DNA of 33,526 bases from JABWBR01 sp036741235 (lineage in GTDB: Bacteria; Bacteroidota; Bacteroidia; Chitinophagales; Saprospiraceae): positions 1 through 33,526 of the forward strand of contig DAINSQ010000033.1 of assembly GCA_036741235.1 (NCBI GenBank). The letters run 5' to 3'. Shown piece by piece: positions 7,546 through 15,191 of this stretch. A program made the translations under genes and the position numbers. The notes under the pieces were generated by a model. That model did not search any database. It worked only from the letters and a program-made list of their open reading frames with translations, and was not told the DNA's origin. Within the stretch, counting starts at the first letter, position 1; each line of letters starts with the position of its first letter.

Positions 7546-8139
7546 ATGCGCATCCTCGTATTGGACAACTACGATTCATTTACTTTCAACCTGGTGCAAT
7601 ACATTCAGGAAATACTCGGGCAGCCGGTAGAGGTATTCCGCAACGACGCCATCAGCCTGGAAGCGGTGGCTGACTACGACGCCGTCATCTTGTCGCCGGG
7701 CCCGGGTTTGCCTGCCGATGCGGGTATTATGCCTGAGTTGATCAGGCGATACGCGGCTACCAAGCCCATATTGGGGGTTTGCCTGGGCCACCAGGCCATC
7801 GGGGAAGCCTTCGGCGCCCGGTTGGAGAATCTGGCGCAGGTATTTCACGGGGTAGACACGCCGGTAAACATAGTTGATCCCGACGAACCGTTATTTCGGG
7901 GGCTCGGCCCGGTTATCACTGCGGGGCGCTACCATTCCTGGGCGGTTGCCGGTGAAAAATTGCCTGCTGAATTGCACATAACGGCGGTGGACGAATCGGG
8001 GGCGATCATGGCCATGCGGCACCGGCAGTACAATGTGCGGGGCGTGCAATTTCACCCGGAGTCTATCCTCACGCCCGAAGGGCGAAAGCTGCTGGAAAAT
8101 TTTTTCAACTATTGCGTTCCCGCTTTTCAAGCTGTTTAA
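7546..8139 (+). CDS. trpG: Anthranilate synthase component II (glutamine amidotransferase)
   Basis: TrpG hydrolyses glutamine and passes ammonia to TrpE. The 197-residue protein is a class I glutamine amidotransferase: DNYDSFTFNLVQYI at the N-terminus, oxyanion loop LSPGPGLP (49-56), nucleophile Cys79 in GVCLGHQAIGE, and the catalytic pair His170 and Glu172 in VQFHPES. It is a separate gene, not fused to trpD as in enteric bacteria. It starts 18 bases after trpE and ends 3 bases before trpD. The family also serves PABA synthesis (PabA), and in many bacteria one subunit serves both pathways; no separate pabA is visible here. Confidence 0.96.
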   Translation: MRILVLDNYDSFTFNLVQYIQEILGQPVEVFRNDAISLEAVADYDAVILSPGPGLPADAGIMPELIRRYAATKPILGVCLGHQAIGEAFGARLENLAQVFHGVDTPVNIVDPDEPLFRGLGPVITAGRYHSWAVAGEKLPAELHITAVDESGAIMAMRHRQYNVRGVQFHPESILTPEGRKLLENFFNYCVPAFQAV

Positions 8140-8142
8140 ACG

Positions 8143-9135
8143 ATGAAAAACATACTTTGCCAATTATTCGAGCACAAAACGCTCGACCGCGAGCAATCAA
8201 AATCCGTATTGCTGCAAATTGCCCAGGGAGCCTTTAATCCCGTTCAGGTGGCCAGTTTTATCACCGTATACCAAATGCGGACGATCACGCTGCCCGAGTT
8301 GCTGGGCTTCAGCGATGCCCTGCTTGAGCTGTGCGTGCCGCTGGAAGGGCAGGATACGGAAGCGATTGACATAGTAGGCACCGGCGGCGACGGCAAAAAT
8401 ACGTTTAATATTTCCACGCTGGCGGCAGTAGTAGTGGCCGGCGCGGGATACAAAGTGGTCAAACACGGCAACTACGGCGTATCGTCGGCGGTGGGCTCGT
8501 CCAATGTGTTGGAGGCGATGGGATACCGCTTTACTTCCGATACCGATCTGCTGCGCCTGCAATTAGACCGGGCCGGGCTTTGTTTTTTGCACGCGCCGTT
8601 GTTTCATCCGGCGTTAAAAGAAGTAGCGCCCATACGCAGGCAATTGGGTATGAAAACATTTTTCAATATGCTGGGGCCGCTGGTCAACCCCCTGCAGCCC
8701 AAATACCAGTTGTTGGGTACCTACAGCCTGGAGTTATCGCGGCTGTACCAATACGCCATGCAGGAGCGCGGCCGGCAATACGCCATCGTTTACGGCCTCG
8801 ACGGATACGACGAGGTATCGCTCACCGGCGCATTCAGGTTGCGCACCGATTCGTCGGAGCGCCTGTTGCAGCCGGAAGACCTGGGTTTGCCCCGTTATGC
8901 CCCGTCGGAGCTTGACGGCGGCGAAACGCCGGCGGCGGCGGCAAAGATCTTTGAGCAGGTATTGGAAAACAGGGCTACGCCGGCTCAGCGCGACGTGGTA
9001 ATCGCCAATGCCGGCCTTGCCATATACGCCATGAAACCGGGCAGCGCCTTTGGCGATTGCCTGGTCGAAGCCCGCGAAAGCCTCGTTGGAGGCAAAGCGC
9101 TGCGCACGTTTAAAGCTTTACTTGTAAATAATTGA
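8143..9135 (+). CDS. trpD: Anthranilate phosphoribosyltransferase
   Basis: TrpD joins anthranilate to PRPP to give phosphoribosylanthranilate. The 330-residue protein has the helical N-terminal domain, then the PRPP/pyrophosphate loop DIVGTGGDGKNTFNIST (about 76-92), then KHGNYGVSSAVGSSNVLEAMG (107-127), and PLFHPALKEVAPIRRQLGMKTFFNMLGPLVNP, which closes the anthranilate site. KHGNYGVSS in place of the proteobacterial KHGNRAVSS is, as I recall it, the usual Bacteroidota version. Only 3 bases separate it from trpG. A 56-base AT-rich gap follows before trpC, the widest spacer in the operon apart from trpB-trpA. A weak internal promoter there cannot be excluded, but I saw no full consensus. Confidence 0.96.
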   Translation: MKNILCQLFEHKTLDREQSKSVLLQIAQGAFNPVQVASFITVYQMRTITLPELLGFSDALLELCVPLEGQDTEAIDIVGTGGDGKNTFNISTLAAVVVAGAGYKVVKHGNYGVSSAVGSSNVLEAMGYRFTSDTDLLRLQLDRAGLCFLHAPLFHPALKEVAPIRRQLGMKTFFNMLGPLVNPLQPKYQLLGTYSLELSRLYQYAMQERGRQYAIVYGLDGYDEVSLTGAFRLRTDSSERLLQPEDLGLPRYAPSELDGGETPAAAAKIFEQVLENRATPAQRDVVIANAGLAIYAMKPGSAFGDCLVEARESLVGGKALRTFKALLVNN

Positions 9136-9191
9136 TTTTCAAAAATTTGTATTTATTTTAATCGAATTTACTTAACAGATTTTTTTTCAAG

Positions 9192-10034
9192 ATGGACATT
9201 CTGGAGACCATAATATCGCATAAAAGAGAGGAGGTCAATATCCGCAAAGCAGGCCGGGCGGATTCAATACTTGCCCAGAGCCCTTTTATTAAGAACCGCC
9301 CCTTATCGATGCGGCAAAGCCTGGAACGCGAAGGCTCGTCGGGTATCATCGCCGAATTCAAGCGGCTGTCGCCATCCAAAGGGCCGATCAACCTCGAGGC
9401 AGATGTAGCCCAGGTAACAACGGGTTATGCCGAGGCAGGGGCTAGTGCGCTATCGGTACTTACCGACTTTCATTTTTTCGGAGGATCGGCGGATGATCTT
9501 ACCCGCGCGCGTACCGGCAATTTCAATATTCCCATATTGCGAAAAGATTTTATTGTTGACGAATTCCAGATTCTGGAAGCCAGGGCCATGGGCGCCGACG
9601 TCATACTGCTGATCGCAGAATGTCTCGATAAATGGACCGTTGCAGCCTTGGCCAAAAGAGCCAAAGATTTGGGTATGGAGGTATTGCTGGAATTGCACGA
9701 CGAATCGCAATTGGATAAAATCTGCGACGGCATTGACATGGTGGGCGTCAACAACCGAAACCTCAAAGACTTCTCGGTAAATGTCGAAACCTCGTTGCGC
9801 CTGGCCGAGCTACTGCCCGCCGGGCTGCTGAAGGTGTCGGAAAGCGGCATTTCCGACCCGGAAACCTTATTAATGCTACGCAACGCGGGTTACAAAGGGT
9901 TTCTGATCGGAGAATCTTTTATGAAAACAGCCGACCCGGGCGCCGCTTGCGCACAATTTATTAACAAGATTGCCGGGCGCCGGGAAAATCCCGCTAACTT
10001 CACTGCAATATCTAATCAAAAGGGTACCACATGA
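9192..10034 (+). CDS. trpC: Indole-3-glycerol phosphate synthase
   Basis: TrpC closes the indole ring, converting CdRP to indole-3-glycerol phosphate. The 280-residue TIM-barrel protein shows GIIAEFKRLSPSKGPI with Glu54 and Lys57, RKDFIVDEFQI with catalytic Lys118, ELHDE with Glu167, GVNNRNL (185-191), VSESGI (215-220) and the phosphate-binding GFLIGESFM. It is a single-function enzyme, not a TrpC-TrpF fusion. Its stop overlaps the trpF start by 4 bases (ATGA at 10031-10034), so the two are probably translationally coupled. The last 20 or so residues (after AGRRENPANF) look like an extra tail. Confidence 0.96.
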   Translation: MDILETIISHKREEVNIRKAGRADSILAQSPFIKNRPLSMRQSLEREGSSGIIAEFKRLSPSKGPINLEADVAQVTTGYAEAGASALSVLTDFHFFGGSADDLTRARTGNFNIPILRKDFIVDEFQILEARAMGADVILLIAECLDKWTVAALAKRAKDLGMEVLLELHDESQLDKICDGIDMVGVNNRNLKDFSVNVETSLRLAELLPAGLLKVSESGISDPETLLMLRNAGYKGFLIGESFMKTADPGAACAQFINKIAGRRENPANFTAISNQKGTT

Positions 10035-10687
10035 ACATCAAGGTATGCGGCTTGCGCGAACCGGCCAATATTGCTGACGTACTGTCACTGGGCATTGATT
10101 ACGCCGGGTTTATTTTTTACCCAAAATCACCGCGCCATGCGGATAGCAAGGCTTTTAGAAATTGGATGGATAAAAACGAAAAGCTTTTCGGCAAAACGAA
10201 AAAAGTCGGCGTTTTTGTCAATGCGGAAATTGAGCAGGTGCTAAACGCCGTACACGATTATCGGCTCGATTACGTGCAATTGCATGGCTCTGAGAGCCCT
10301 GAGTATTGCCGGGAGTTAAAAACGTACTGGAGTATCGGCTCGCTTCGCAGCGCCCAATTGATCAAAGCTTTTGGCGTGGATGCGCAATTCGATTTTGGCG
10401 ATACTATGCCTTACGAGGGCTTGTGCGCTATGTTCCTGTTTGATACCAAAGGCCCCTTGCAAGGCGGCAACGGCATGCCGTTCGACTGGGAGCTGCTTGG
10501 GCAGTACTCCGGATTTACCCCCTATTTGCTAAGCGGGGGCATTGATGAAAGCGATGCCGGCGTTATCAGGGCCCTGCCATACAAACAACTTGCCGGAGTA
10601 GACATCAACAGCCGGTTTGAAACCAGGCCCGGATTAAAAGACGTAGAAAAATTAACGCGTTTTCTGATGGCTTTGCGCGGTGGTTAA
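10031..10687 (+). CDS. trpF: Phosphoribosylanthranilate isomerase
   Basis: TrpF performs the Amadori rearrangement of phosphoribosylanthranilate to CdRP. The 218-residue TIM-barrel has KVCGLRE with catalytic Cys6, YVQLHGSE (81-88), FLFDTKGPLQGGNGMPFDW with catalytic Asp138, LLSGGI (166-171) and GVDINSRFE (189-197). It overlaps trpC by 4 bases and ends 23 bases before trpB. The usual order in the pathway and the tight coupling with trpC fit a single transcript. Confidence 0.96.
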   Translation: MNIKVCGLREPANIADVLSLGIDYAGFIFYPKSPRHADSKAFRNWMDKNEKLFGKTKKVGVFVNAEIEQVLNAVHDYRLDYVQLHGSESPEYCRELKTYWSIGSLRSAQLIKAFGVDAQFDFGDTMPYEGLCAMFLFDTKGPLQGGNGMPFDWELLGQYSGFTPYLLSGGIDESDAGVIRALPYKQLAGVDINSRFETRPGLKDVEKLTRFLMALRGG

Positions 10688-10710
10688 TAATTTGATAAAC
10701 AGCTAATTGT

Positions 10711-11931
10711 ATGACAAATAATACGACGATTCCTAAGCAGATGCCGACTATTGCCGTCGATGAACAGGGTTACTACGGCGAATTTGGCGGCGCCTACATC
10801 CCCGAAATGTTGTATCCCAACGTAGACAACCTGCGCCGTCAATACCTGAGTCTGATCAAAGAGGCGAGCTTCCAGGAAGAATTCAGGCGTTTGTTGCGCG
10901 ATTATGTGGGAAGGCCTTCGCCGCTTTATTTCGCCCCGCGTTTGTCGGCGCATTTCGGGGCGCAGATTTACCTCAAACGCGAAGATCTGAACCACACCGG
11001 CGCGCATAAAATCAACAACACCATCGGGCAGATTCTGCTGGCCAAACGCCTGGGAAAAACGCGGATCATTGCCGAGACCGGCGCCGGGCAACACGGCGTG
11101 GCTACGGCTACCGTATGCGCGCTTATGGGCTTAAAATGCATCGTATATATGGGCGCCGTGGACATCAAGCGGCAGGCCCCCAATGTGGCCCGGATGAAAA
11201 TGCTGGGCGCGGAGGTGCGTCCGGCGCTCAGCGGCAGCCAAACCCTCAAAGACGCAACCAATGAGGCTATCCGCGACTGGATCGGCAACCCTGAAGATAC
11301 CCATTATATCATCGGTTCGGTAGTAGGTCCGCATCCTTATCCCGACATGGTGGCCCGCTTCCAGTCGGTGATCAGCGAAGAAATGAAGAGCCAGTTGATG
11401 GAGCAAACCGACCGGCACTACCCCGATGCCATTATAGCATGCGTTGGCGGCGGCAGTAATGCTGCGGGCGCTTATTATCACTACCTGAATGACCGCCGGG
11501 TGCGCCTTATCGCCGTTGAAGCCGCCGGGCTCGGCGTCGATAGCGGCGAGTCGGCCGCTACCAGCGTGCTGGGTACACGAGGTATCATACACGGCAGTCG
11601 CACCTTGCTCATGCAAACGCCCGACGGCCAGATCGTGGAGCCGTATTCTATCTCTGCCGGACTTGACTACCCCGGCATCGGCCCCCTTCACGCACATCTA
11701 ATCAGCACCGGCAGGGCAGAAGCCGTGAGCATTACCGACGAGGAGGCTCTTGAGGCCGGCTATTTTCTCGCCCGTACAGAAGGTATCATTCCAGCACTGG
11801 AAACCGCTCACGCGCTGGCAGCATTGGGCAGAATAGGCCTCTCCGCCAACGATGTGGCGGTGGTATGCCTCTCCGGCCGCGGCGATAAGGATCTGGATAC
11901 GTATATGGAAAAAATGAAGAATGAAGAATGA
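10711..11931 (+). CDS. trpB: Tryptophan synthase beta chain
   Basis: TrpB condenses indole with serine using PLP. The 406-residue protein has YYGEFGGAYIPEML at 21-34, the PLP lysine Lys100 in LKREDLNHTGAHKINN, AETGAGQHGVATA, the phosphate cradle GGGSNAAG and the C-terminal SGRGDKD motif. This is the TrpB1 type that works in complex with TrpA. After the conserved end the last codons (MKNEE, stop at 11929-11931) lie inside a heptamer tandem repeat ATGAAGA. The extreme C-terminus and stop are therefore repeat-derived. A repeat-filled spacer of 106 bases precedes trpA, where these two genes usually lie close together. Confidence 0.97.
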   Translation: MTNNTTIPKQMPTIAVDEQGYYGEFGGAYIPEMLYPNVDNLRRQYLSLIKEASFQEEFRRLLRDYVGRPSPLYFAPRLSAHFGAQIYLKREDLNHTGAHKINNTIGQILLAKRLGKTRIIAETGAGQHGVATATVCALMGLKCIVYMGAVDIKRQAPNVARMKMLGAEVRPALSGSQTLKDATNEAIRDWIGNPEDTHYIIGSVVGPHPYPDMVARFQSVISEEMKSQLMEQTDRHYPDAIIACVGGGSNAAGAYYHYLNDRRVRLIAVEAAGLGVDSGESAATSVLGTRGIIHGSRTLLMQTPDGQIVEPYSISAGLDYPGIGPLHAHLISTGRAEAVSITDEEALEAGYFLARTEGIIPALETAHALAALGRIGLSANDVAVVCLSGRGDKDLDTYMEKMKNEE

Positions 11932-11948
11932 AGAATGAAGAATGAAGA
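11914..11948. repeat. Heptamer tandem repeat at the trpB 3' end
   Basis: Five perfect copies of ATGAAGA run from 11914 to 11948. The first two and a half copies are read as the last trpB codons and its TGA stop. Because the unit is 7 bases, a change in copy number would shift phase, but an in-frame stop would still appear within the repeat (TGA is part of every unit), so only the tail of TrpB would change. Confidence 0.85.
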
Positions 11949-11952
11949 ATTG

Positions 11953-12033
11953 TAACCCCTCATAACCCCTCATAACCCTTCATAACCCCTCATAACCCCT
12001 CATAACCCCTCATAACCCTTCACCAACCCTCAT
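11953..12033. repeat. Decamer tandem repeat in the trpB-trpA spacer
   Basis: Units of CATAACCCCT repeat about eight times from 11953 to 12033, with occasional CATAACCCTT variants (11971, 12011) and two decayed units at the ends (TGTAACCCCT at 11951, CACCAACCCT at 12021). The block ends 4 bases before the trpA start. No hairpin is evident because the unit is strongly strand-biased (C and A on the + strand). Copy number could vary between strains and change the spacing or translation of trpA. Confidence 0.85.
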
Positions 12034-12037
12034 ACAA

Positions 12038-12814
12038 ATGGCTAGCATCCAACATCTATTTGCCAATAAAAAAAGCCGGGTCCTCAACATCTATTTCACT
12101 GCCGGCTACCCTCATCTGGATTCGACGGTTGACATCATTCGCTCGCTCGACCGGGCCGGAGTCGATCTGATCGAAGTGGGCATGCCGTATTCCGACCCAT
12201 TGGCAGACGGGCCCACGATACAGAAGAGCAGCCAGATAGCATTGCAAAACGGCATGACCCTTCATTTACTATTCGAACAACTGGCTGAAGCACGCAGGTA
12301 TAGCAGTACGCCGCTTATTTTGATGGGTTATTTCAACCAGGTCATGCAATATGGCGAGTCGGCCTTTCTGGAGCGTTGTAAAGCTGTGGGCGTTGACGGA
12401 CTAATCCTGCCCGATTTGCCGCTTATCGAATATGAACGCCGGTACAAAACGCTGTTTGAACAATACGATTTGTCTATCAGCTTTTTAATAACCCCCCAGA
12501 CAGATGAGCATCGCATTCGCAAAATTGATGAACTTACACGGGGGTTCATCTATATGGTATCTGATGCGGCAATTACCGGGGCCAAACAGGGGATTTCCGA
12601 CAAGCAGATAGCGTATTTTGAAAAAATCGAAGCCATGCAGCTTCAGCATCCCCGGCTGATAGGCTTTGGCATTTCCAACAGGGAGTCCTTCTACACGGCC
12701 TGCCAATACGCCAACGGCGCCATCATCGGCAGCGCTTTTATTCAGGCCTTGTCTAATGGTGCAGAGTCCGTATCTGCAACAACGCAAGATTTTGTAAGTC
12801 AAATTCTCGCTTGA
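12038..12814 (+). CDS. trpA: Tryptophan synthase alpha chain
   Basis: TrpA cleaves indole-3-glycerol phosphate to indole, which is channelled to TrpB. The 258-residue TIM-barrel shows NIYFTAGYPHLDST at 17-30, the catalytic Glu46 and Asp57 in LIEVGMPYSDPLADGPTIQ, LMGYFNQVMQYG, GLILPDLPLIEY and the C-terminal phosphate site (GFGISN and GAIIGSAFI). It is the last gene of the tryptophan pathway here. Three same-strand genes follow at short distances (25 bases to the next), so transcription may continue. The start ATG is immediately preceded by the decamer repeat block. Confidence 0.96.
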   Translation: MASIQHLFANKKSRVLNIYFTAGYPHLDSTVDIIRSLDRAGVDLIEVGMPYSDPLADGPTIQKSSQIALQNGMTLHLLFEQLAEARRYSSTPLILMGYFNQVMQYGESAFLERCKAVGVDGLILPDLPLIEYERRYKTLFEQYDLSISFLITPQTDEHRIRKIDELTRGFIYMVSDAAITGAKQGISDKQIAYFEKIEAMQLQHPRLIGFGISNRESFYTACQYANGAIIGSAFIQALSNGAESVSATTQDFVSQILA

Positions 12815-12839
12815 ATTTTTATCATAATATGATCAAGAC

Positions 12840-13358
12840 ATGAGCGCTATCGTATTAAAAAAAGCGGATTTAAGCGATTTGCTTCCATTACAACAAATTG
12901 CTATTGAAACCTTCGCCGATACCTACAGTGCATACAACACCGAAGAAAATATGCGCCTGCATTTAGAGACGGCCTTTAACGCGGCGCAATTAACAGCGGA
13001 GTTATCCAATCCCGACAGCGAATATTACCTGGCTTTTTGCGACAACCAACCGGCGGGATTTATGAAAACCAATATCTGGCCGTCGCAAACGGATGAGCAT
13101 TATCGCGATGGGCTGGAAATTGAACGCATTTATGTATTGCGGTCTTTTCAGGGCAAAAAAATAGGGCATGTATTGGTTGAAAAAGCGGCAGCGCTGGCGC
13201 GAGAAAAAGAATTATATTATATTTGGTTGGGTGTATGGATGAAAAATGAAAAAGCCATTGAGTTTTATGAAAAAAATGGCTTTGTGAAGGCCGGCACGCA
13301 TGTCTTTCGGTTGGGCGATGAGGAGCAGTCCGATTTTATTATGAAAAAAATGCTTTAA
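12840..13358 (+). CDS. GNAT acetyltransferase, PaiA-like
   Basis: The 172-residue protein is a GNAT-family N-acetyltransferase that transfers acetyl from acetyl-CoA. The acetyl-CoA loop is seen in EIERIYVLRSFQGKKIGHVLVEKA (about 92-115), followed by YYIWLGVWMKNEKAIEFYEKNGF. The N-terminal IAIETFADTYSAYNTEENM and the C-terminal GDEEQSDFIMKK closely resemble Bacillus PaiA, a spermidine/spermine acetyltransferase, as I remember that sequence. Polyamine substrates are therefore likely but not proven. It starts 25 bases after trpA and ends 10 bases before the next gene, so it is probably on the trp transcript. Confidence 0.88.
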   Translation: MSAIVLKKADLSDLLPLQQIAIETFADTYSAYNTEENMRLHLETAFNAAQLTAELSNPDSEYYLAFCDNQPAGFMKTNIWPSQTDEHYRDGLEIERIYVLRSFQGKKIGHVLVEKAAALAREKELYYIWLGVWMKNEKAIEFYEKNGFVKAGTHVFRLGDEEQSDFIMKKML

Positions 13359-13368
13359 AACGGGCATT

Positions 13369-14496
13369 ATGGCAAAGGCGATCCAGATATTGGGGGGATA
13401 TGGCGGCGTAGGTCGCGCGCTGGCGCGACTCTTGTTGCAGCATACAGATGTGAATCTCGTCATTTCCGGCAGAAACAAAGACCGTGCCCAGGCGCTTGTG
13501 CGGCAGCTATCCGGCCAATTTCCTGATAGACAAATCGCCGCAAAATTTGCCGATGCCTCTGATCTCGCTTCCATGATCGCGGCTTTTGCTCAAACCGACC
13601 TGGTAGTGATGGCCACTTCAACGCCGCAATACATACCGCTGGTAGCGGAAGCTGCTTTAGCCTGCGGCGCCGATTATCTGGATATGCTGGTGCGACAGGA
13701 TAGCCCGGAAGTTTTGCAACACCTCGAAGCATCCATACACGAAAAAAGAAAAATCGTCATTGTACAGTCCGGAATTCACCCGGGGTTGCCGGCTGCGCTT
13801 ATTCGCTATGGCGCTCGTTTTTTTGACCAATACCATACGGCACAAGCGGCTTTGGCAATGAACGAACGATTTGAGAACCCCGAATCTACCGTAGAGCTGG
13901 TGTCTGATTTGGCCAATTTTAATTCAAAAATCGTCAAAAACGGTATTTGGCGGGATGCGGGCTACCGCGATATGCTTGCGTTTGAATTTGGGCCTCCATT
14001 GGGCAGGCGTACCTGTTATCCATTGTTGTTGCGCGAACTGCTGCCTTTGAAAGACGATTTTAACCTTCAGCAGATGGGATTGTATGTTGCCGGATTCAAT
14101 TGGGTGGTAGATTATTTTGTATTTCCGCTGATCATGTTATTTCAAAAAATAAAAAAAGGTTTTGCGCTTAAATTATCCCAATGGTTGATGTACCTGGGCG
14201 TCAATTATTTCTCGCCTCCCGAGAAAGGCATTGCGATGGTATTCAAGGCCCGGGGCACGAAAGATAGTCAACCTGCGGCCTGCGACATCCTTGCCCGCGC
14301 TGAAGATGGCTATTTATTCACAGCGCTTGCCGTTGCCGCTTGCATCAAGCAATACCAGTCCGGTATGATCAAAAAGCCCGGTATTCATCTCATGGGCCTG
14401 GTTGTTGAGCCGGAAAAGCTCCTGTCGGATATGAAAGCCATGGGGCTGGAATTAGAAGAGAAAATAGCTGACGGAATCCATAACTTTGCCGCATGA
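13369..14496 (+). CDS. Saccharopine dehydrogenase-like NAD(P)-binding oxidoreductase
   Basis: The 375-residue protein opens with a Rossmann dinucleotide fold: IQILGGYGGVGRALARLLLQ, glycine motif at 9-15, then NLVISGRNKDRAQAL. That matches the saccharopine dehydrogenase NADP-binding domain. The central part (VVMATSTPQY, ADYLDMLV, VQSGIHPGLPAALIRYGA) fits the same superfamily. A hydrophobic stretch (about 243-285, FNWVVDYFVFPLIMLF onward) suggests membrane association, as in the trans-acting enoyl-reductase-like branch of the family. True lysine-pathway activity is not implied. Its stop overlaps the next gene by 4 bases (ATGA at 14493-14496). Substrate unknown. Confidence 0.8.
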   Translation: MAKAIQILGGYGGVGRALARLLLQHTDVNLVISGRNKDRAQALVRQLSGQFPDRQIAAKFADASDLASMIAAFAQTDLVVMATSTPQYIPLVAEAALACGADYLDMLVRQDSPEVLQHLEASIHEKRKIVIVQSGIHPGLPAALIRYGARFFDQYHTAQAALAMNERFENPESTVELVSDLANFNSKIVKNGIWRDAGYRDMLAFEFGPPLGRRTCYPLLLRELLPLKDDFNLQQMGLYVAGFNWVVDYFVFPLIMLFQKIKKGFALKLSQWLMYLGVNYFSPPEKGIAMVFKARGTKDSQPAACDILARAEDGYLFTALAVAACIKQYQSGMIKKPGIHLMGLVVEPEKLLSDMKAMGLELEEKIADGIHNFAA

Positions 14497-15191
14497 ATCA
14501 GCCTTTTTTCAGCGGTTACGAAGTCAAAGAACTCCAGTTTGAAGTGGCGGGCCTGCCTGTTCGCCTGCTCAGGGCCATGAACGTCGACGAGTTGCTCGAA
14601 CGGCTCCTGGCCAAGGGCGATACCCACGAAGACGTACTGGACGAGCGCATTCCGTATTGGGCGGAGTTGTGGCCTTCAGCGCTGGGGCTGGCGCGTTATT
14701 TGATTGAAAATAAAATAATTAGTCCTGGTACAACCGTAACTGAATTGGGTTGTGGATTAGGTCTTCCCGGGATTGTGGCGGGCAAGCTGGGCGGCGATGT
14801 TACGCTCACCGACTACCTGCCTGAAGCCCTGGAATTTGCCAGGTACAACTGGTCGCTCAACTGTGAAGGCGAGCCGCGCTGTGTGCAACTCGACTGGCGG
14901 CAACCCGACCCTGCACTGGCCGCCGACGTGCTCATCGCCTCCGATATTACCTACGAAAAGCGATTTTTTGAATTTCTGCCCGTCGCATTTCGCGCTATGT
15001 GCAAACCCGGCGGGCAGGTCATCGTGAGCGACCCGCACCGCCAGGTAGCCTTTCCTTTTTTTGAAAATCTGCCTGCATTGGGGTTTGAAGCGGTCCATAC
15101 CGCCTACGGCATACCGGCATGGGTTTCCACACACCGGCACACCATCGACGTATACGCCATCAGGCCAGGGCCTGCTCCAGATCGGCAATAA
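14493..15191 (+). CDS. Class I SAM-dependent methyltransferase (Methyltransf_16-like)
   Basis: The 232-residue protein shows the SAM-binding motif I ELGCGLGLPG (85-93), motif II TDYLPEAL with acidic Asp107, and LIASDITYEKRFFEFLP. The PYWAELWPSALGLARYL segment (54-70) typifies the family containing protein lysine and small-molecule N-methyltransferases (Methyltransf_16/METTL-like). The target is unknown. It overlaps the preceding oxidoreductase by 4 bases, implying coupling. Its last 32 bases overlap the 3' end of the convergent PLP-enzyme gene (15160-15191), so the final ten or so codons of both genes are read from the same DNA on opposite strands. Confidence 0.85.
   Translation: MNQPFFSGYEVKELQFEVAGLPVRLLRAMNVDELLERLLAKGDTHEDVLDERIPYWAELWPSALGLARYLIENKIISPGTTVTELGCGLGLPGIVAGKLGGDVTLTDYLPEALEFARYNWSLNCEGEPRCVQLDWRQPDPALAADVLIASDITYEKRFFEFLPVAFRAMCKPGGQVIVSDPHRQVAFPFFENLPALGFEAVHTAYGIPAWVSTHRHTIDVYAIRPGPAPDRQ

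Noticed and set aside
9136..9191. Internal promoter before trpC
   Set aside because: A TTTG occurs at 9146-9149, but the sequence about 20 bases later (TACTTAAC) does not match TAnnTTTG.
11914..12033. CRISPR-like repeats
   Set aside because: Units of 7 and 10 bases without spacers are simple tandem repeats.
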